From positions 1 to 64,000 of the forward strand of contig JACQUZ010000020.1 in the NCBI GenBank assembly GCA_016210055.1: a DNA stretch of 64,000 bases, given 5' to 3'. Origin of the DNA: Deltaproteobacteria bacterium (GTDB lineage: Bacteria; Myxococcota_A; Polyangia; Haliangiales; SHYZ01). Shown here in pieces: positions 46,571-55,442 of this stretch (positions within the stretch are counted from its first letter, which is position 1; each line of letters starts with the position of its first letter). The notes under the pieces are model-generated. The model was not told the origin of the DNA. It was given only the letters and a program-made list of their open reading frames with translations, and made no database searches. Made by a program: the position numbers and the translations under genes.

Positions 46571-46809
46571 CTTGCCTCCGCGCAGGCTCCGCCCCCGTCG
46601 CTTACATGAAGCAAGCCCGCCATCACCAACTCCATCAGGTCGTTCGGACCACCAACACTCCGATCGGGGCGTAACCTTATCAACGGGAGTTGCGCCTGCG
46701 CAATAGTATTTCGATCAGGGTTTGGCCCACATCCTCCATGGAACCGCTGGCCGCCGAGCCCCGTCCGGAATTTGACAGTGACAAGCAACCCGATAAAGGT
46801 TTCCCCATC
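46571..46809. promoter_or_regulatory. Divergent intergenic region upstream of the polysaccharide operon
   Basis: This 239-bp gap separates the divergent antiterminator gene (-) and the nucleotidyltransferase-like gene (+), so promoters for both should lie here. I see an inverted repeat, TTGCGC at 46690-46695 and GCGCAA at 46698-46703, with a 2-bp centre, a possible regulator site. No convincing -35/-10 pair or GG-N10-GC pair was found on either strand. Confidence 0.45.
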
Positions 46810-48006
46810 ATGAAGGAACGCTCCGACAACGTGTCAGATGCCGAGTTGGCGTGTCTCGTTCATGCCGCGGGCGTCGGTCGAAAGCATGCCGAACCGGTGG
46901 TGGTGACCGGCGCACTCGCGACGCGTGCGACCGGAGAACGTCTTGGCGCGCTCCTTGGGGCACGGCTGTCGGCAGGGGAGCTCGCGGCAAGTGAGCCGGT
47001 GCGGGCGTTACTCTTGAGGAAGCATCGTGCCTGTCTCGCACAGGAGCTCCTGGCCGCGTCGCTCGTTCGGCCGCTATGGGCGGCCCTCCGCGCCCGCGGC
47101 GTGCCGGTGTTGCTTCTCAAGGGCGCTGCCTTGCAGCGTGTCGTTTGGGGCCCGGGGCGCAGGCCCATGGGGGATATCGACTTCCTGGTGCCCGCCGGTC
47201 GCTGGCTCGACGTCTTCGACGCAGCCAATGCGTGCGGTGCGCGGCTGGCTCCACCTGCCGGAGGTCCTCTGACGGCACGACTCGACATGGAGCGAACATT
47301 CGTCATCGAGGGGCGCGTAGTCCTCGATGTGCACCGGGCGCTTTGCTCTTCGTTGCAGTGGAGGGTCGACTACCGTGGACTTTTCCATCGGGCCATTGCC
47401 TTGCCCGACGGACTCCTTGTCCCTGCGCCGGCCGACCTCCTGGTGCATCAGGCGATCCACGCGGTCACGCACAGGCTCACGTTCCCGTTCCGGGAGGTCG
47501 TAGACGGGCTGGCGATCGTGGAGCGGGCCAGAGTAGATCCAGCCGAAGTTGTGGTGCGCGCCAAGGACTGGAAGGCACGCCGAGCGACCGCTACGTGGAT
47601 TGGAATCCTCTTGCGCTTCGGCCTAGATGGGGCTGGTTGGCATGATGCCATGCGAAGCCTGGTTGGAGCGGCTGACTGCCGGACAATCAGGCCAATCATC
47701 GCCGGTGCGCCGTGGCCACCCACCTCGTCTCACGTGCTTGGCGCGACGCCCGCGCGCCTGCGCGTTGCGCGGCTCCTCGATAGCCGGCTGCGACAAGTCG
47801 CCTGGGCGCTTGGGCGTGCCTCATGGCACGCGGCCGACGCCTCGCTCCACCTTGCCGCGATTGCGCTCGGCGCCCTCAGGGCGCACGCAGCTTGGCCGCC
47901 TTTTCCAACTCCCACCGGTAGCGGTGCTCGTTCCCGGCCTGGCGTTCGACGTCCGCCCGGGTTTCGTGAAGGAGGATCCGATGCGCCCGATCAAGGTCCC
48001 AGTTGA
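46810..48006 (+). CDS. Nucleotidyltransferase-family protein (NTP_transf_5-like)
   Basis: A 398-residue protein of the uncharacterised nucleotidyltransferase family often found in myxobacterial and other exopolysaccharide clusters. The core motif is LLLKGAALQRVVWG followed by RRPMGDIDFLVP (Gly-Asp-x-Asp metal site), and VVLDVHRALCSS downstream. The start at 46810 has AAAGG upstream; 46738 is an alternative. The C-terminal 44 codons run into the opposite-strand ligase gene and look like out-of-frame sequence (Pro/Gly/Arg-rich), so the natural stop may have been lost. Its biochemical role is unknown. Confidence 0.82.
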   Translation: MKERSDNVSDAELACLVHAAGVGRKHAEPVVVTGALATRATGERLGALLGARLSAGELAASEPVRALLLRKHRACLAQELLAASLVRPLWAALRARGVPVLLLKGAALQRVVWGPGRRPMGDIDFLVPAGRWLDVFDAANACGARLAPPAGGPLTARLDMERTFVIEGRVVLDVHRALCSSLQWRVDYRGLFHRAIALPDGLLVPAPADLLVHQAIHAVTHRLTFPFREVVDGLAIVERARVDPAEVVVRAKDWKARRATATWIGILLRFGLDGAGWHDAMRSLVGAADCRTIRPIIAGAPWPPTSSHVLGATPARLRVARLLDSRLRQVAWALGRASWHAADASLHLAAIALGALRAHAAWPPFPTPTGSGARSRPGVRRPPGFREGGSDAPDQGPS

Positions 48007-50263
48007 GTCGGTCGAGCCGAGCAATCGCCCCGTCCCGGTCGCCCGACTGGGAATAGGCGTGCGCAAGATCCAGCTCAAGGAGAAAAGTTCTGGACGAGCG
48101 GTCCGCAAGCGTGTCGGCCATGGCGACGGCAGCGGGCAGGTCCTTTTCGAGGACCAACGAACGGATGGCGATGCGGCGGGACTCCACCGAGCGGTCCACG
48201 GCTAGAAGGGCCTCGCGACGGTGGCGTGCCGCCGGGGCGTCGCGGCGTCCGATAGCGACGCCTGCGAGTTTTTGCAGCGCCTCCACGTTCGCCGGATCGC
48301 GCTCGACCGCCCTGGCGTAGGCCGCCTCGGCGTCGCTCACGCGCTCGCGACCCATAAGCCAGTGGCCGAGCTCCACGAGGAGCGCTGAATCATCCGGCGT
48401 CGCTGCAAAAAGCGAATCCATCCCAGGGAAGCGTTCCGCCACTCGTTGCCAAACCGTGCGTGGATTGGACGCGAGCCCAGTCGCAAGGCGGTACTCAATC
48501 ATCGCCTGCTGTTGCTGCTTGCCCGCCGCGAGCAGCTCTGCTGCGATGAGGTGCGGCGAAGCATAGTTCGGATTGAGGTACATGGCGTCGTTCAGCCACG
48601 GCAGGCTTCGTAGGTTCTCGGGGTGTTGTTCCCGGGCGAGGCGTGCGGCGACCAGCAGGTGAATCGAGAAGTCGGCGGGGTGGCGAGTCCTTAGCCGCTC
48701 GCCGGCAGCGACCACCTCGTCAGTCGACACCTTCGCGTCATGCACCCGCGCGCCCAACCGGCGAGCGTCGGCCTCGGCCGTGGGCCATGCGGCCGCGCAG
48801 AACACCGCCGCGAGGAGCGCAGCCGGCAGAGCCAGAGCGGGCGACCTTACTGGTACCAGTCGGTAGCCAGGTTCGGGCACCGAGCTACGCCTCGCGAACA
48901 GCGTCGCAACCACGGTAAGAGCCGGAATGGCCACGCCCGGAAGCTCGACCGCAAAGTCCACCGCCTCGTGAACTGCCAAGCCAATGAGCGCCGCGAGGCC
49001 ACCCGTCCCGGTAGGTTCTGAGTCGGGATGACGCATCGCGACTACGAGAGCCCAGCCGGCAAGCAAGAGCAGGAGAATCGCCACTGGCACGCCCCAGTCC
49101 GTGGCAACCTGAAGGTAGATATTTTCCAGCCACGGGTAGCGAGCTTGGCCTCCGCGGTCGTTGAATTGTGGAAACCCCTGCTCGAATGCGCCACGGCCGG
49201 CTCCGGTCCAAAAGTATTCGCTGGTCATTGCTACCGCCCCGCGCCACAGGCGAAGCTTGGACTGCGGGGCATCTAGCGGGCTGTCCAGCTCCGCCGTGCG
49301 CGTGCGTTCGAGCTCGGGGACAAGGCGCTCCGCCCCGATCGCTGCTGCGACCGCCACGGCTGTGGCGGCGCCAATGGCCAGCGCACCACGATATCCAAAA
49401 GCCGGCCCGTCCGATCGGCGTCGGCGCTGCAAATGGTCCAACGCGAAGACAAGCACTTGCGCCAACGGGGCCGCCACGAGCGTCGAGCGAGACACCGTCA
49501 AGACGATCGCGAGATTCATGACAACAACGGCGGCAAGTGCCGGGACACGCAACCGACGATCGCTTAGGCCAATGGCGAGCGCGCAGGGTGCGCCGAGGCA
49601 CAGGAGCGCACCGAAGTGGTTTGGGTTGACAAAGGGGCCACGGGCGAAGCGGTCGATCGCCGCGCCGGCCTCCGGCGTGTAAAAAAAGAGGATCTTGCTC
49701 GAGCCGAGAACAAGCTGGGCCAGCCCTAGGAGCGCTGCCACTGTAGCCACGGCCACCACAGCGAGAAGAAGTCGATGACGCCGGTAGCTCCGGGAGCCAT
49801 AAATCGTCGCGGCCGCAAGGAACGCTGCGTAGGCCCCGAGCTTTGCGAGCTCGGCGAGGGTACCCGACGGATCAAGCGATAGGGAGTGCCAGCCGTAGTC
49901 CTCTCCCAGGGTGACGCCGAAGACCTCGTGCGCATGGGGGGAAAGACGGGCGACGATCGAGGAGGGAAGGGGTACGAGCTGGACCGCCGTAGCGCCGACC
50001 GCCACGCAAAGGGCGACAAGGGGAATCGTAATAGCTACGCGTTTCCCCCGTCGGAAGCGATCGAATAGCGCCAATGCGATGGCTGCAGCGCAGCCCACAA
50101 ACAGGATCGCACGGGTAATGGGGTGAACCGTTCCGATGGCGAGCGGAGCAAAGAAGATGAGGAGAAGGAGAAGAACTCCCAAAAGCCTTTTCCGCGACCG
50201 TCCGCCCATTGGTGAATCGGAGGTTGGGCTTGCCGGGGGATGGGGCGAGATCGGAAAAGCCAT
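47876..50263 (-). CDS. O-antigen ligase/polymerase-like membrane protein with TPR tail
   Basis: A 795-residue protein. Residues about 20-475 hold ten or more hydrophobic helices with the Wzy_C/WaaL-type features FVNPNHFGALLCLG and a periplasmic loop containing WTGAGRGAFEQGFP. The remaining 300 residues are soluble and contain TPR-like units (AEAAYARAVERDPANVEALQKLAG, DAPAARHRREALLAV-type helices). It may ligate or polymerise glycan, with the TPR part binding partners. The ATG at 50263 is 7 bp after the Wza-like gene; a TTG at 50269 is possible. Its 3-prime end overlaps the convergent nucleotidyltransferase-like gene by 131 bp. Confidence 0.85.
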   Translation of the reverse strand: MAFPISPHPPASPTSDSPMGGRSRKRLLGVLLLLLIFFAPLAIGTVHPITRAILFVGCAAAIALALFDRFRRGKRVAITIPLVALCVAVGATAVQLVPLPSSIVARLSPHAHEVFGVTLGEDYGWHSLSLDPSGTLAELAKLGAYAAFLAAATIYGSRSYRRHRLLLAVVAVATVAALLGLAQLVLGSSKILFFYTPEAGAAIDRFARGPFVNPNHFGALLCLGAPCALAIGLSDRRLRVPALAAVVVMNLAIVLTVSRSTLVAAPLAQVLVFALDHLQRRRRSDGPAFGYRGALAIGAATAVAVAAAIGAERLVPELERTRTAELDSPLDAPQSKLRLWRGAVAMTSEYFWTGAGRGAFEQGFPQFNDRGGQARYPWLENIYLQVATDWGVPVAILLLLLAGWALVVAMRHPDSEPTGTGGLAALIGLAVHEAVDFAVELPGVAIPALTVVATLFARRSSVPEPGYRLVPVRSPALALPAALLAAVFCAAAWPTAEADARRLGARVHDAKVSTDEVVAAGERLRTRHPADFSIHLLVAARLAREQHPENLRSLPWLNDAMYLNPNYASPHLIAAELLAAGKQQQQAMIEYRLATGLASNPRTVWQRVAERFPGMDSLFAATPDDSALLVELGHWLMGRERVSDAEAAYARAVERDPANVEALQKLAGVAIGRRDAPAARHRREALLAVDRSVESRRIAIRSLVLEKDLPAAVAMADTLADRSSRTFLLELDLAHAYSQSGDRDGAIARLDRLNWDLDRAHRILLHETRADVERQAGNEHRYRWELEKAAKLRAP

Positions 50264-50269
50264 GGCCAA

Positions 50270-50860
50270 TCAGAAGACGCGCTCTGGGACGAAGACTACG
50301 TCGCCCGGCCAAAGCTGGTAGTTCGGCGCTTTTCCCTGCCCGATATCTTCCACCGCCACTGTTGTCTTCGTCGTCTTTCCGTCCACCAGGCGAGTCACTC
50401 GGACACTGTTCTTCTTGGCCATGCTGGTGAAGCCACCCGCCCGAGTGATGGCCTCGATAACCGACATGTGCTCGGTGAAGGGGAAAGTGCCAGGATTCCT
50501 CACTTGCCCAAAGACGCTCACCTTTTTTGAGCGGTACTCTTTCACCAGAACGGACACTTGGGGATTCTTGAGGAAGCCGTCGGCAAGGCGCGCCTTGATC
50601 TCCTGTTCCACGTCCGACGGCAGCTTCCCCTCGACAACCACCCGCCCGATGAGCGGAAAGCTGATCGCGCCGTCGGTGCCCACTTGGTAGACTCCGGCGA
50701 GATCGGGTTCGTCAAACACGCGCACTTCAAAAAGGTCGCCCTGTCCAAGGGAGGCGTCGGTCGTTCCCGGCCGCAAGGAGACTGGATAGGGCGAGGTCGC
50801 CTTGTCGGCGCAGCCGAGGCCGACCGTGAGGACCAGAAGGGTGAGTAGGACGCTCCGCAT
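50270..50860 (-). CDS. Polysaccharide export lipoprotein, Wza-like
   Basis: A 196-residue outer-membrane-type export protein. From the ATG at 50860 it has a 16-residue lipoprotein signal and a lipobox LGC with Cys17; in-frame codons further upstream would place this too far inside. A polysaccharide export domain (LGQGDLFEVRVFDEPDLAG, SFPLIGRVVVEG) is followed by one SLBB-type repeat (SVFGQVRNPGTFPF, then AITRAGGFT). It is shorter than E. coli Wza (about 380 residues) and has no obvious C-terminal helix, as in several short PES proteins. It probably serves the Wzc-dependent glycan encoded next door. Confidence 0.93.
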   Translation of the reverse strand: MRSVLLTLLVLTVGLGCADKATSPYPVSLRPGTTDASLGQGDLFEVRVFDEPDLAGVYQVGTDGAISFPLIGRVVVEGKLPSDVEQEIKARLADGFLKNPQVSVLVKEYRSKKVSVFGQVRNPGTFPFTEHMSVIEAITRAGGFTSMAKKNSVRVTRLVDGKTTKTTVAVEDIGQGKAPNYQLWPGDVVFVPERVF

Positions 50861-50914
50861 GCCGGAGGAGTATAGCTCAACCGCCGTTGCCATCACGAAG
50901 AACTCTGTTTTGCA

Positions 50915-50936
50915 ATTTAGGAAAGCGTTCCTAAAT
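50915..50936. repeat. Perfect 9-bp inverted repeat at the end of the WlbA-like gene
   Basis: ATTTAGGAA at 50915-50923 and TTCCTAAAT at 50928-50936 are perfect inverted arms around a 4-base loop. On the - strand the hairpin contains the last codons and stop of the WlbA-like gene and lies about 55 bp before the Wza-like start. It is AT-rich in a GC-rich background. There is no following T run, so an intrinsic terminator is not clear; an operator or mRNA-stabilising hairpin is also possible. Confidence 0.55.
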
Positions 50937-51942
50937 CACCAAGGGGAATAGGCCTTCCGTCGGCCTCCAGAGACCGCTGGGCGAGCTCAAGCACGCGAAC
51001 GACGCGCAAGGCGGAAAACCCATCGGTAAGGGGTTTTGTGCCCTTTTCGATGCAATCCAAGAAATGCCGGCATTCAAGCTCAAGCGGCTCCGCCATGGAG
51101 ACATGGGGAATATGCACGTCACCGTTACGGATCGAAAGGTATTCCGCGTATTCGGTAAACTGCGGGGGACGGCTGAATCCCTTGTCGTAGATCCGCAGCT
51201 TCTCGACCGGATGCACGTCATCGAATTCGACCATCTTTTGGGACCCCACGATGGTCAGGCGACGCTCTTTGCAGGGATCCAGCCACGAAAGCTGCACCTG
51301 CGCCAAGATGCCGCTCGGGAAGCGCATGTTCATGAACGCCACGTCCTCGATGCCCTGCTGGAGGTAGCATCCACCCCGCGCGCTCACCGTGTCCGGCTCC
51401 TCACCGAGCAGGTGGAGGATCATCGAGACGTCGTGCGGCGCCAAGCTCCACATGGCGTTCTCGTCGCTGCGCAGGCGCCCGAGGTTGACCCGCAGGGCGT
51501 ACAGGTAATAGATGCGGCCCAGCTCGCCACCGTCGATCAGGGTGCGAAGACGCGTGACAACGGGATGGTAGAGCATCAGATGTCCAACCATCAGCACTCT
51601 TTCGGCGCGGGATGCCGTGGCGACGACCCGTTCTGCGTCTTTCGTGCTGAGCGCGAGAGGCTTCTCAACGAGGACGTGCTTGCCCGACTCGAGGGCATGA
51701 CATGCGAGGGCCGCGTGGGTGATCGCCGGGGTCGCAAGGACCACTGCATCCACGTCCTTGGAGGCCAGCATTTCCTCAACTTGCTTGACCGCGCGTGCCC
51801 TTGGGGCGAGCGCCTGCGCCCGCCGAAGAGCATCATCCGAAGGATCACAGACCATGACGAGCTCAGCGCCCTTCGCTCGCGCGAACGCGCGCACGTGGTT
51901 GGCTCCCCACGCACCGGCACCGGCGACAGCGACACGTACCAT
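50917..51942 (-). CDS. UDP-GlcNAcA 3-dehydrogenase-like oxidoreductase (WlbA/WbpB type)
   Basis: A 341-residue Gfo/Idh/MocA enzyme with GAGAWG at 8-13, the EKP motif at 93-95 and HDVSMILHLLGE at 170-181. These match WlbA/WbpB, which oxidises C3 of UDP-N-acetylglucosaminuronic acid. The next step, amination at C3, is by WlbC/WbpE, encoded 25 bp before it. The start at 51942 gives the family N-terminus; about 90 upstream in-frame codons overlap the preceding gene and are unsupported. Other Gfo/Idh/MocA substrates cannot be fully excluded. Confidence 0.85.
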   Translation of the reverse strand: MVRVAVAGAGAWGANHVRAFARAKGAELVMVCDPSDDALRRAQALAPRARAVKQVEEMLASKDVDAVVLATPAITHAALACHALESGKHVLVEKPLALSTKDAERVVATASRAERVLMVGHLMLYHPVVTRLRTLIDGGELGRIYYLYALRVNLGRLRSDENAMWSLAPHDVSMILHLLGEEPDTVSARGGCYLQQGIEDVAFMNMRFPSGILAQVQLSWLDPCKERRLTIVGSQKMVEFDDVHPVEKLRIYDKGFSRPPQFTEYAEYLSIRNGDVHIPHVSMAEPLELECRHFLDCIEKGTKPLTDGFSALRVVRVLELAQRSLEADGRPIPLGDLGTLS

Positions 51943-51967
51943 GCGCGTAGGGTAGCACTTCTCGGTG

Positions 51968-53035
51968 CTAGTAGAACGAAGCGATCTGCGCCACGACGAA
52001 GGCCTGCTGTTCTTCTGTAAGCTCCGGGTAGATGGGAAGCGCCAGAACTTCACGAGCAGCCCTTTCTGCGTGCGGCAGCGATCCTTCTCGGTAGCCGAGA
52101 TACGCAAAGCAGGGCTGCAGGTGAAGGGGCAGCGGGTAATAGATCTCGGTGCCGACGCCTGCTCGAGCCAGGTGATCGCGAAGCTCATCGCGGCGTGGCG
52201 CGCGGACGACAAACTGGTTGTAGATATGCTCCGGGGTATCTTCGGGCAGGCGCAGCTCCGGAGGGATCCCCTTCGTGCCTTGGAAGAGGTTTCGGTAACG
52301 CTCGGCGTTTTGCCGACGGGCGCGCGTGTACCCAGCTAGCCTTGGAAGCTTCACGCGAAGGACTGCTGCATGGATGGCGTCGAGCCGGAAATTGGCCCCC
52401 AATACGGGGTGGAAGTACTTGGGGCGCGAGCCGTGGGTGCGAAGCAGGCGAACCCGGTCCGCCACCGCGTCGTCGTTGGTGTAGATCGCGCCCGCATCGC
52501 CCAGGGCGCCGAGGTTTTTCGAAGGAAAGAAGGACAGGCAGCCACAAGTGCCAGCGAGCGGGATGGCGCCGATGGATTGCGCTGCGTCCTCGATAATGGG
52601 CACCGGCACCCGAGGCGCGCTGGCCGCCCGACCAAACAGGTGCACCGGGATCACGGCTCGGGTCTTGTCGCTCGCGGCCTCGGCGGCCTTTGCGGGGTCC
52701 AAGTGGAAGGACAGTGGATCGATGTCCGCAAAGACCGGGCGTGCGCCAAGGCGAGCGATCGCGCCTGCCGTGGCAAAGAAGGTAAATGGAGTGGTCACGA
52801 CCTCGTCACCTTGGCCCACGCCGATCGCCATGAGTGCCGCAAGCAGCGCGTCGGTTCCCGACGAAAGGCCGACGGCATGCTTGGCGAGCACGGTGCGCGC
52901 GAGCTCCCGCTCGAACGACTCAACCTCGGGCCCCAAGATGAACTGGCCAGTGTCGAAACAACGACTCAAGGCCGACAAGATTTCTTCTCGGAGCGGGGTG
53001 TGATGGGCAGACAGGTCGAGAAGCGGAACGCGCAC
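51968..53035 (-). CDS. UDP-3-keto-uronic acid aminotransferase-like (WlbC/WbpE type)
   Basis: A 355-residue DegT-family PLP enzyme. Motifs are the SSGTDALLAAL loop near 58-68, IIEDAAQSIGA at 147-157 and SFFPSKNLGALGDAG with the PLP lysine at 173. This SFFPSKNLG signature is characteristic of WbpE/WlbC, which produces UDP-GlcNAc3NA. The gene directly precedes the WlbA-like gene. Together they would give a UDP-2-acetamido-3-amino-uronic acid. The WbpD/WlbB acetyltransferase that normally follows is not seen in this window. Confidence 0.9.
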   Translation of the reverse strand: MRVPLLDLSAHHTPLREEILSALSRCFDTGQFILGPEVESFERELARTVLAKHAVGLSSGTDALLAALMAIGVGQGDEVVTTPFTFFATAGAIARLGARPVFADIDPLSFHLDPAKAAEAASDKTRAVIPVHLFGRAASAPRVPVPIIEDAAQSIGAIPLAGTCGCLSFFPSKNLGALGDAGAIYTNDDAVADRVRLLRTHGSRPKYFHPVLGANFRLDAIHAAVLRVKLPRLAGYTRARRQNAERYRNLFQGTKGIPPELRLPEDTPEHIYNQFVVRAPRRDELRDHLARAGVGTEIYYPLPLHLQPCFAYLGYREGSLPHAERAAREVLALPIYPELTEEQQAFVVAQIASFY

Positions 53036-53054
53036 GCGGCTATATTACACGCCC

Positions 53055-54032
53055 ATGCGCCCCCCTGCTCTGTCACTTCTCTGTTGCCCGACATGCCAAG
53101 GCGATCTAGCACTCGACGCGCCAGATCATGCGGCCGACGGACACGTCATGACGGGCCGCCTCGGATGCGCGCCTTGCCAGAAGACCTACCCAATCACCGG
53201 CGGAGTGCCTCGTCTCGTCGCCGGATCCGTATCGCCCGCGTCCACCGAGACCGCGGGTCGCTTTGGCGCCCAATGGAAAACATTCGATCACATGTCCACG
53301 TATCAGGAGCAGTGGCTTCGAAAATGGCTGGATCCCATTGGCCCTGATGACTTCACGGGCAAGGTCATCCTCGAGGCGGGCTGCGGAAAAGGCAGGCACA
53401 CGCTCGTGGCGTCCGACTGGGGCGCGGCGGAAATCGTTGCGCTCGACCTCTCCGAATCGGTCGACGTGGCCTTCTTCCATGCACGGGAGCGAAAGAACGT
53501 CCACGTGGTGCAGGGCGACATCCTTTGCCCGCCCGTGCGACGCGTCTTCGACTTGGCGTTCTCCGTCGGCGTCCTTCATCACTTGCCCGATCCGCGGGCG
53601 GGCTTCGACAAGTTGCGTGGGCGGGTCAAGCCTGGCGGGAAGATCGCCGTCTGGGTATACGGACATGAGAACAACGAGTGGATCGTGCGCTACGTGAACC
53701 CATTCAGGAATAGGATTACCGCGCGCATGAACCCCGAGCTTCTGTACTGGCTCTCGCTCCCACCATCGGCGGCACTTGCCATGACGCTCGTCCTATACAG
53801 GAACGAGCGAGTGGCCAAGCTGCTCCCGTACCGCGACTATCTTCGCCAGCTCGCGACGGTACCCTTGCGAGAGGTACACAACATCGTGTTCGACCAGCTC
53901 GTCACGCCCATCGCCTTCTACATGCGGCAGGACGAGGTCCGCAGCTGGTTTTCGGGGCAAGGGCTCGGGTGCGTCACGCTCTCCTGGCACAACAAGAACA
54001 GCTGGCGGGCCTCGGCGCTGGTAACGGAGTAG
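53055..54032 (+). CDS. Methyltransferase with N-terminal Trm112-like zinc finger
   Basis: A 325-residue class I SAM-dependent methyltransferase. The first 55 residues form a Trm112-like zinc site (CCPTC at 10-14 and CAPC at 38-41, then YPITGGVPRL). The Rossmann domain has ILEAGCGKGRH, ALDLSESV and FSVGVLHHLPDP. Such fusions are common in glycan and secondary-metabolite clusters. The start is 19 bp from the divergent WlbC-like start, so both promoters must overlap these genes. It converges with the lipoprotein gene, stops 9 bp apart. Substrate is unknown. Confidence 0.88.
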   Translation: MRPPALSLLCCPTCQGDLALDAPDHAADGHVMTGRLGCAPCQKTYPITGGVPRLVAGSVSPASTETAGRFGAQWKTFDHMSTYQEQWLRKWLDPIGPDDFTGKVILEAGCGKGRHTLVASDWGAAEIVALDLSESVDVAFFHARERKNVHVVQGDILCPPVRRVFDLAFSVGVLHHLPDPRAGFDKLRGRVKPGGKIAVWVYGHENNEWIVRYVNPFRNRITARMNPELLYWLSLPPSAALAMTLVLYRNERVAKLLPYRDYLRQLATVPLREVHNIVFDQLVTPIAFYMRQDEVRSWFSGQGLGCVTLSWHNKNSWRASALVTE

Positions 54033-54041
54033 AAGGGATGC

Positions 54042-55442
54042 CTACTGGACGAGGTCTTCACCCACTCTTGCCTTCGGGCTGAGCGCTCCGCCTTCAATCT
54101 TGATCCCCCGCTCCGTCGACCGCAGGTAGATCCGCCCCACAGCCCCACCACCGCCCCCAGTTCCATCAGCATTCTCCTCTGGCGACCCACGACTTCCGGC
54201 CGTGGCCTCGAGGGCACCGCCCCATCCACCGGCGTGCGTTCCAGTGCCCCCTCTCGCCCTGGCCGTGCTCATCGCCCCGCTTTCGCCTGCCGTGGACGAC
54301 CCGACGAGACCCGCACCGCCGCCTCCGCCGCCACCATTCGCCGCGATTGCTCCTTCGATACGAAGACTCGTGGACTCGAGGAGGATTGCCCCACCCGATC
54401 CGCCACCACCGCCAGCGCTCGTGTCCCACCCTGGGCCACCACCAGCACCGCCCGCCTTGATGCCCGATCCCGGACCAAAGATCTCGAGCGATTCCATCGC
54501 GGTAATCTGCAGGGCACCACCTCCGCCGCCCCCGTACCCCGAGGTGCTGGAAGGATCTAGACCGCCACCGCCTCCACCCGATCCACCTGCCATGGGGTCG
54601 GTGCGTTCCACGCCGTATGCGGTGCCGCCGCTTCCGCCTTGCGGAGAGCCGCCGCTTCCGCCGACGTCACCAAATCCACCACCTCCTCCTCCGTACTCGT
54701 TTCCGACGAGCGTCGATTCACCGCCGCCACCACCGGCTCCCTCGCCCTGTCCCGCCATGCGCTCGTCGCCACCCCACCCACCGCCGGGACCTCCGCAGCG
54801 CCTCGACCCCTCTTCGATCCCGCATGCCGCACGCATCCCGCACGCCGCGTTTCCTCCACTCACGTCGATGGTGCCGCGAATCGACGCGCGGTCCACGAGA
54901 AGCACCAAGGCATGCGAACCAACCGCCCGGAGATTCGCACCTCCAGCGACAGAGAGCGAGCGGAATGCAAAGATGCCGAGCGACGCACCCCTGCGCCTAG
55001 ACACAGGTTGAAAGAAGATCCCGTCCAGAATCCCCTTCCCGTTCCCTCGTACCCATTCCGCCCCGCATCGGTAAATCGCACCGACGCCCGTGTCCATGAT
55101 CCAGGTTTCCCCCGAAGGAATCACTAGCTCGGCCGATGCCCCGTCGAGGAGAAGTGGATCGACCCCGTTCGATGGGACCACAACGCCGCAATGCGCCCCT
55201 CTTTCGGACTCGAGGCACCCTAGAGAGCAGTTCTCGACTTGGCCACTCCCGCAGTGCCTGATGGTGTCCTCGTCGACGCACGTGGCCAGTTTTTCTCCCT
55301 CGCACGCCTGCTGCATCGACGAGTCGGCAGTTGCCGCGTCGGGGACTTTCTCTTGAGGACGAACGCGATCATCGGACGAGCCAGTCACGTCGAACTGGCA
55401 TGCTGAACAGAGGATAGCGACGAGAAAATACGCTCGTTTCAT
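54042..55442 (-). CDS. Glycine-rich, cysteine-containing surface lipoprotein
   Basis: A 466-residue exported protein with a short lipoprotein signal (lipobox near CSAC, residues 12-15); the ATG at 55442 has AAGGAG five bases upstream. The mature N-terminus has about eight cysteines in CEGEKLATC, HCGSGQVENC and LGCLESERGAHC, a pattern common in secreted myxobacterial proteins. Residues about 210-440 are very glycine-rich (repeated runs of 4-8 Gly with Ser/Ala), like glycine-rich cell-surface proteins of this phylum. The function is unknown. No operon partner. Confidence 0.8.
   Translation of the reverse strand: MKRAYFLVAILCSACQFDVTGSSDDRVRPQEKVPDAATADSSMQQACEGEKLATCVDEDTIRHCGSGQVENCSLGCLESERGAHCGVVVPSNGVDPLLLDGASAELVIPSGETWIMDTGVGAIYRCGAEWVRGNGKGILDGIFFQPVSRRRGASLGIFAFRSLSVAGGANLRAVGSHALVLLVDRASIRGTIDVSGGNAACGMRAACGIEEGSRRCGGPGGGWGGDERMAGQGEGAGGGGGESTLVGNEYGGGGGGFGDVGGSGGSPQGGSGGTAYGVERTDPMAGGSGGGGGGLDPSSTSGYGGGGGGALQITAMESLEIFGPGSGIKAGGAGGGPGWDTSAGGGGGSGGAILLESTSLRIEGAIAANGGGGGGGAGLVGSSTAGESGAMSTARARGGTGTHAGGWGGALEATAGSRGSPEENADGTGGGGGAVGRIYLRSTERGIKIEGGALSPKARVGEDLVQ

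Noticed and set aside
54200-54900. Repeated short G/C-rich units resembling a repeat array or CRISPR
   Set aside because: They are codons of glycine runs inside one lipoprotein gene; unit length varies and there are no spacers of constant size.
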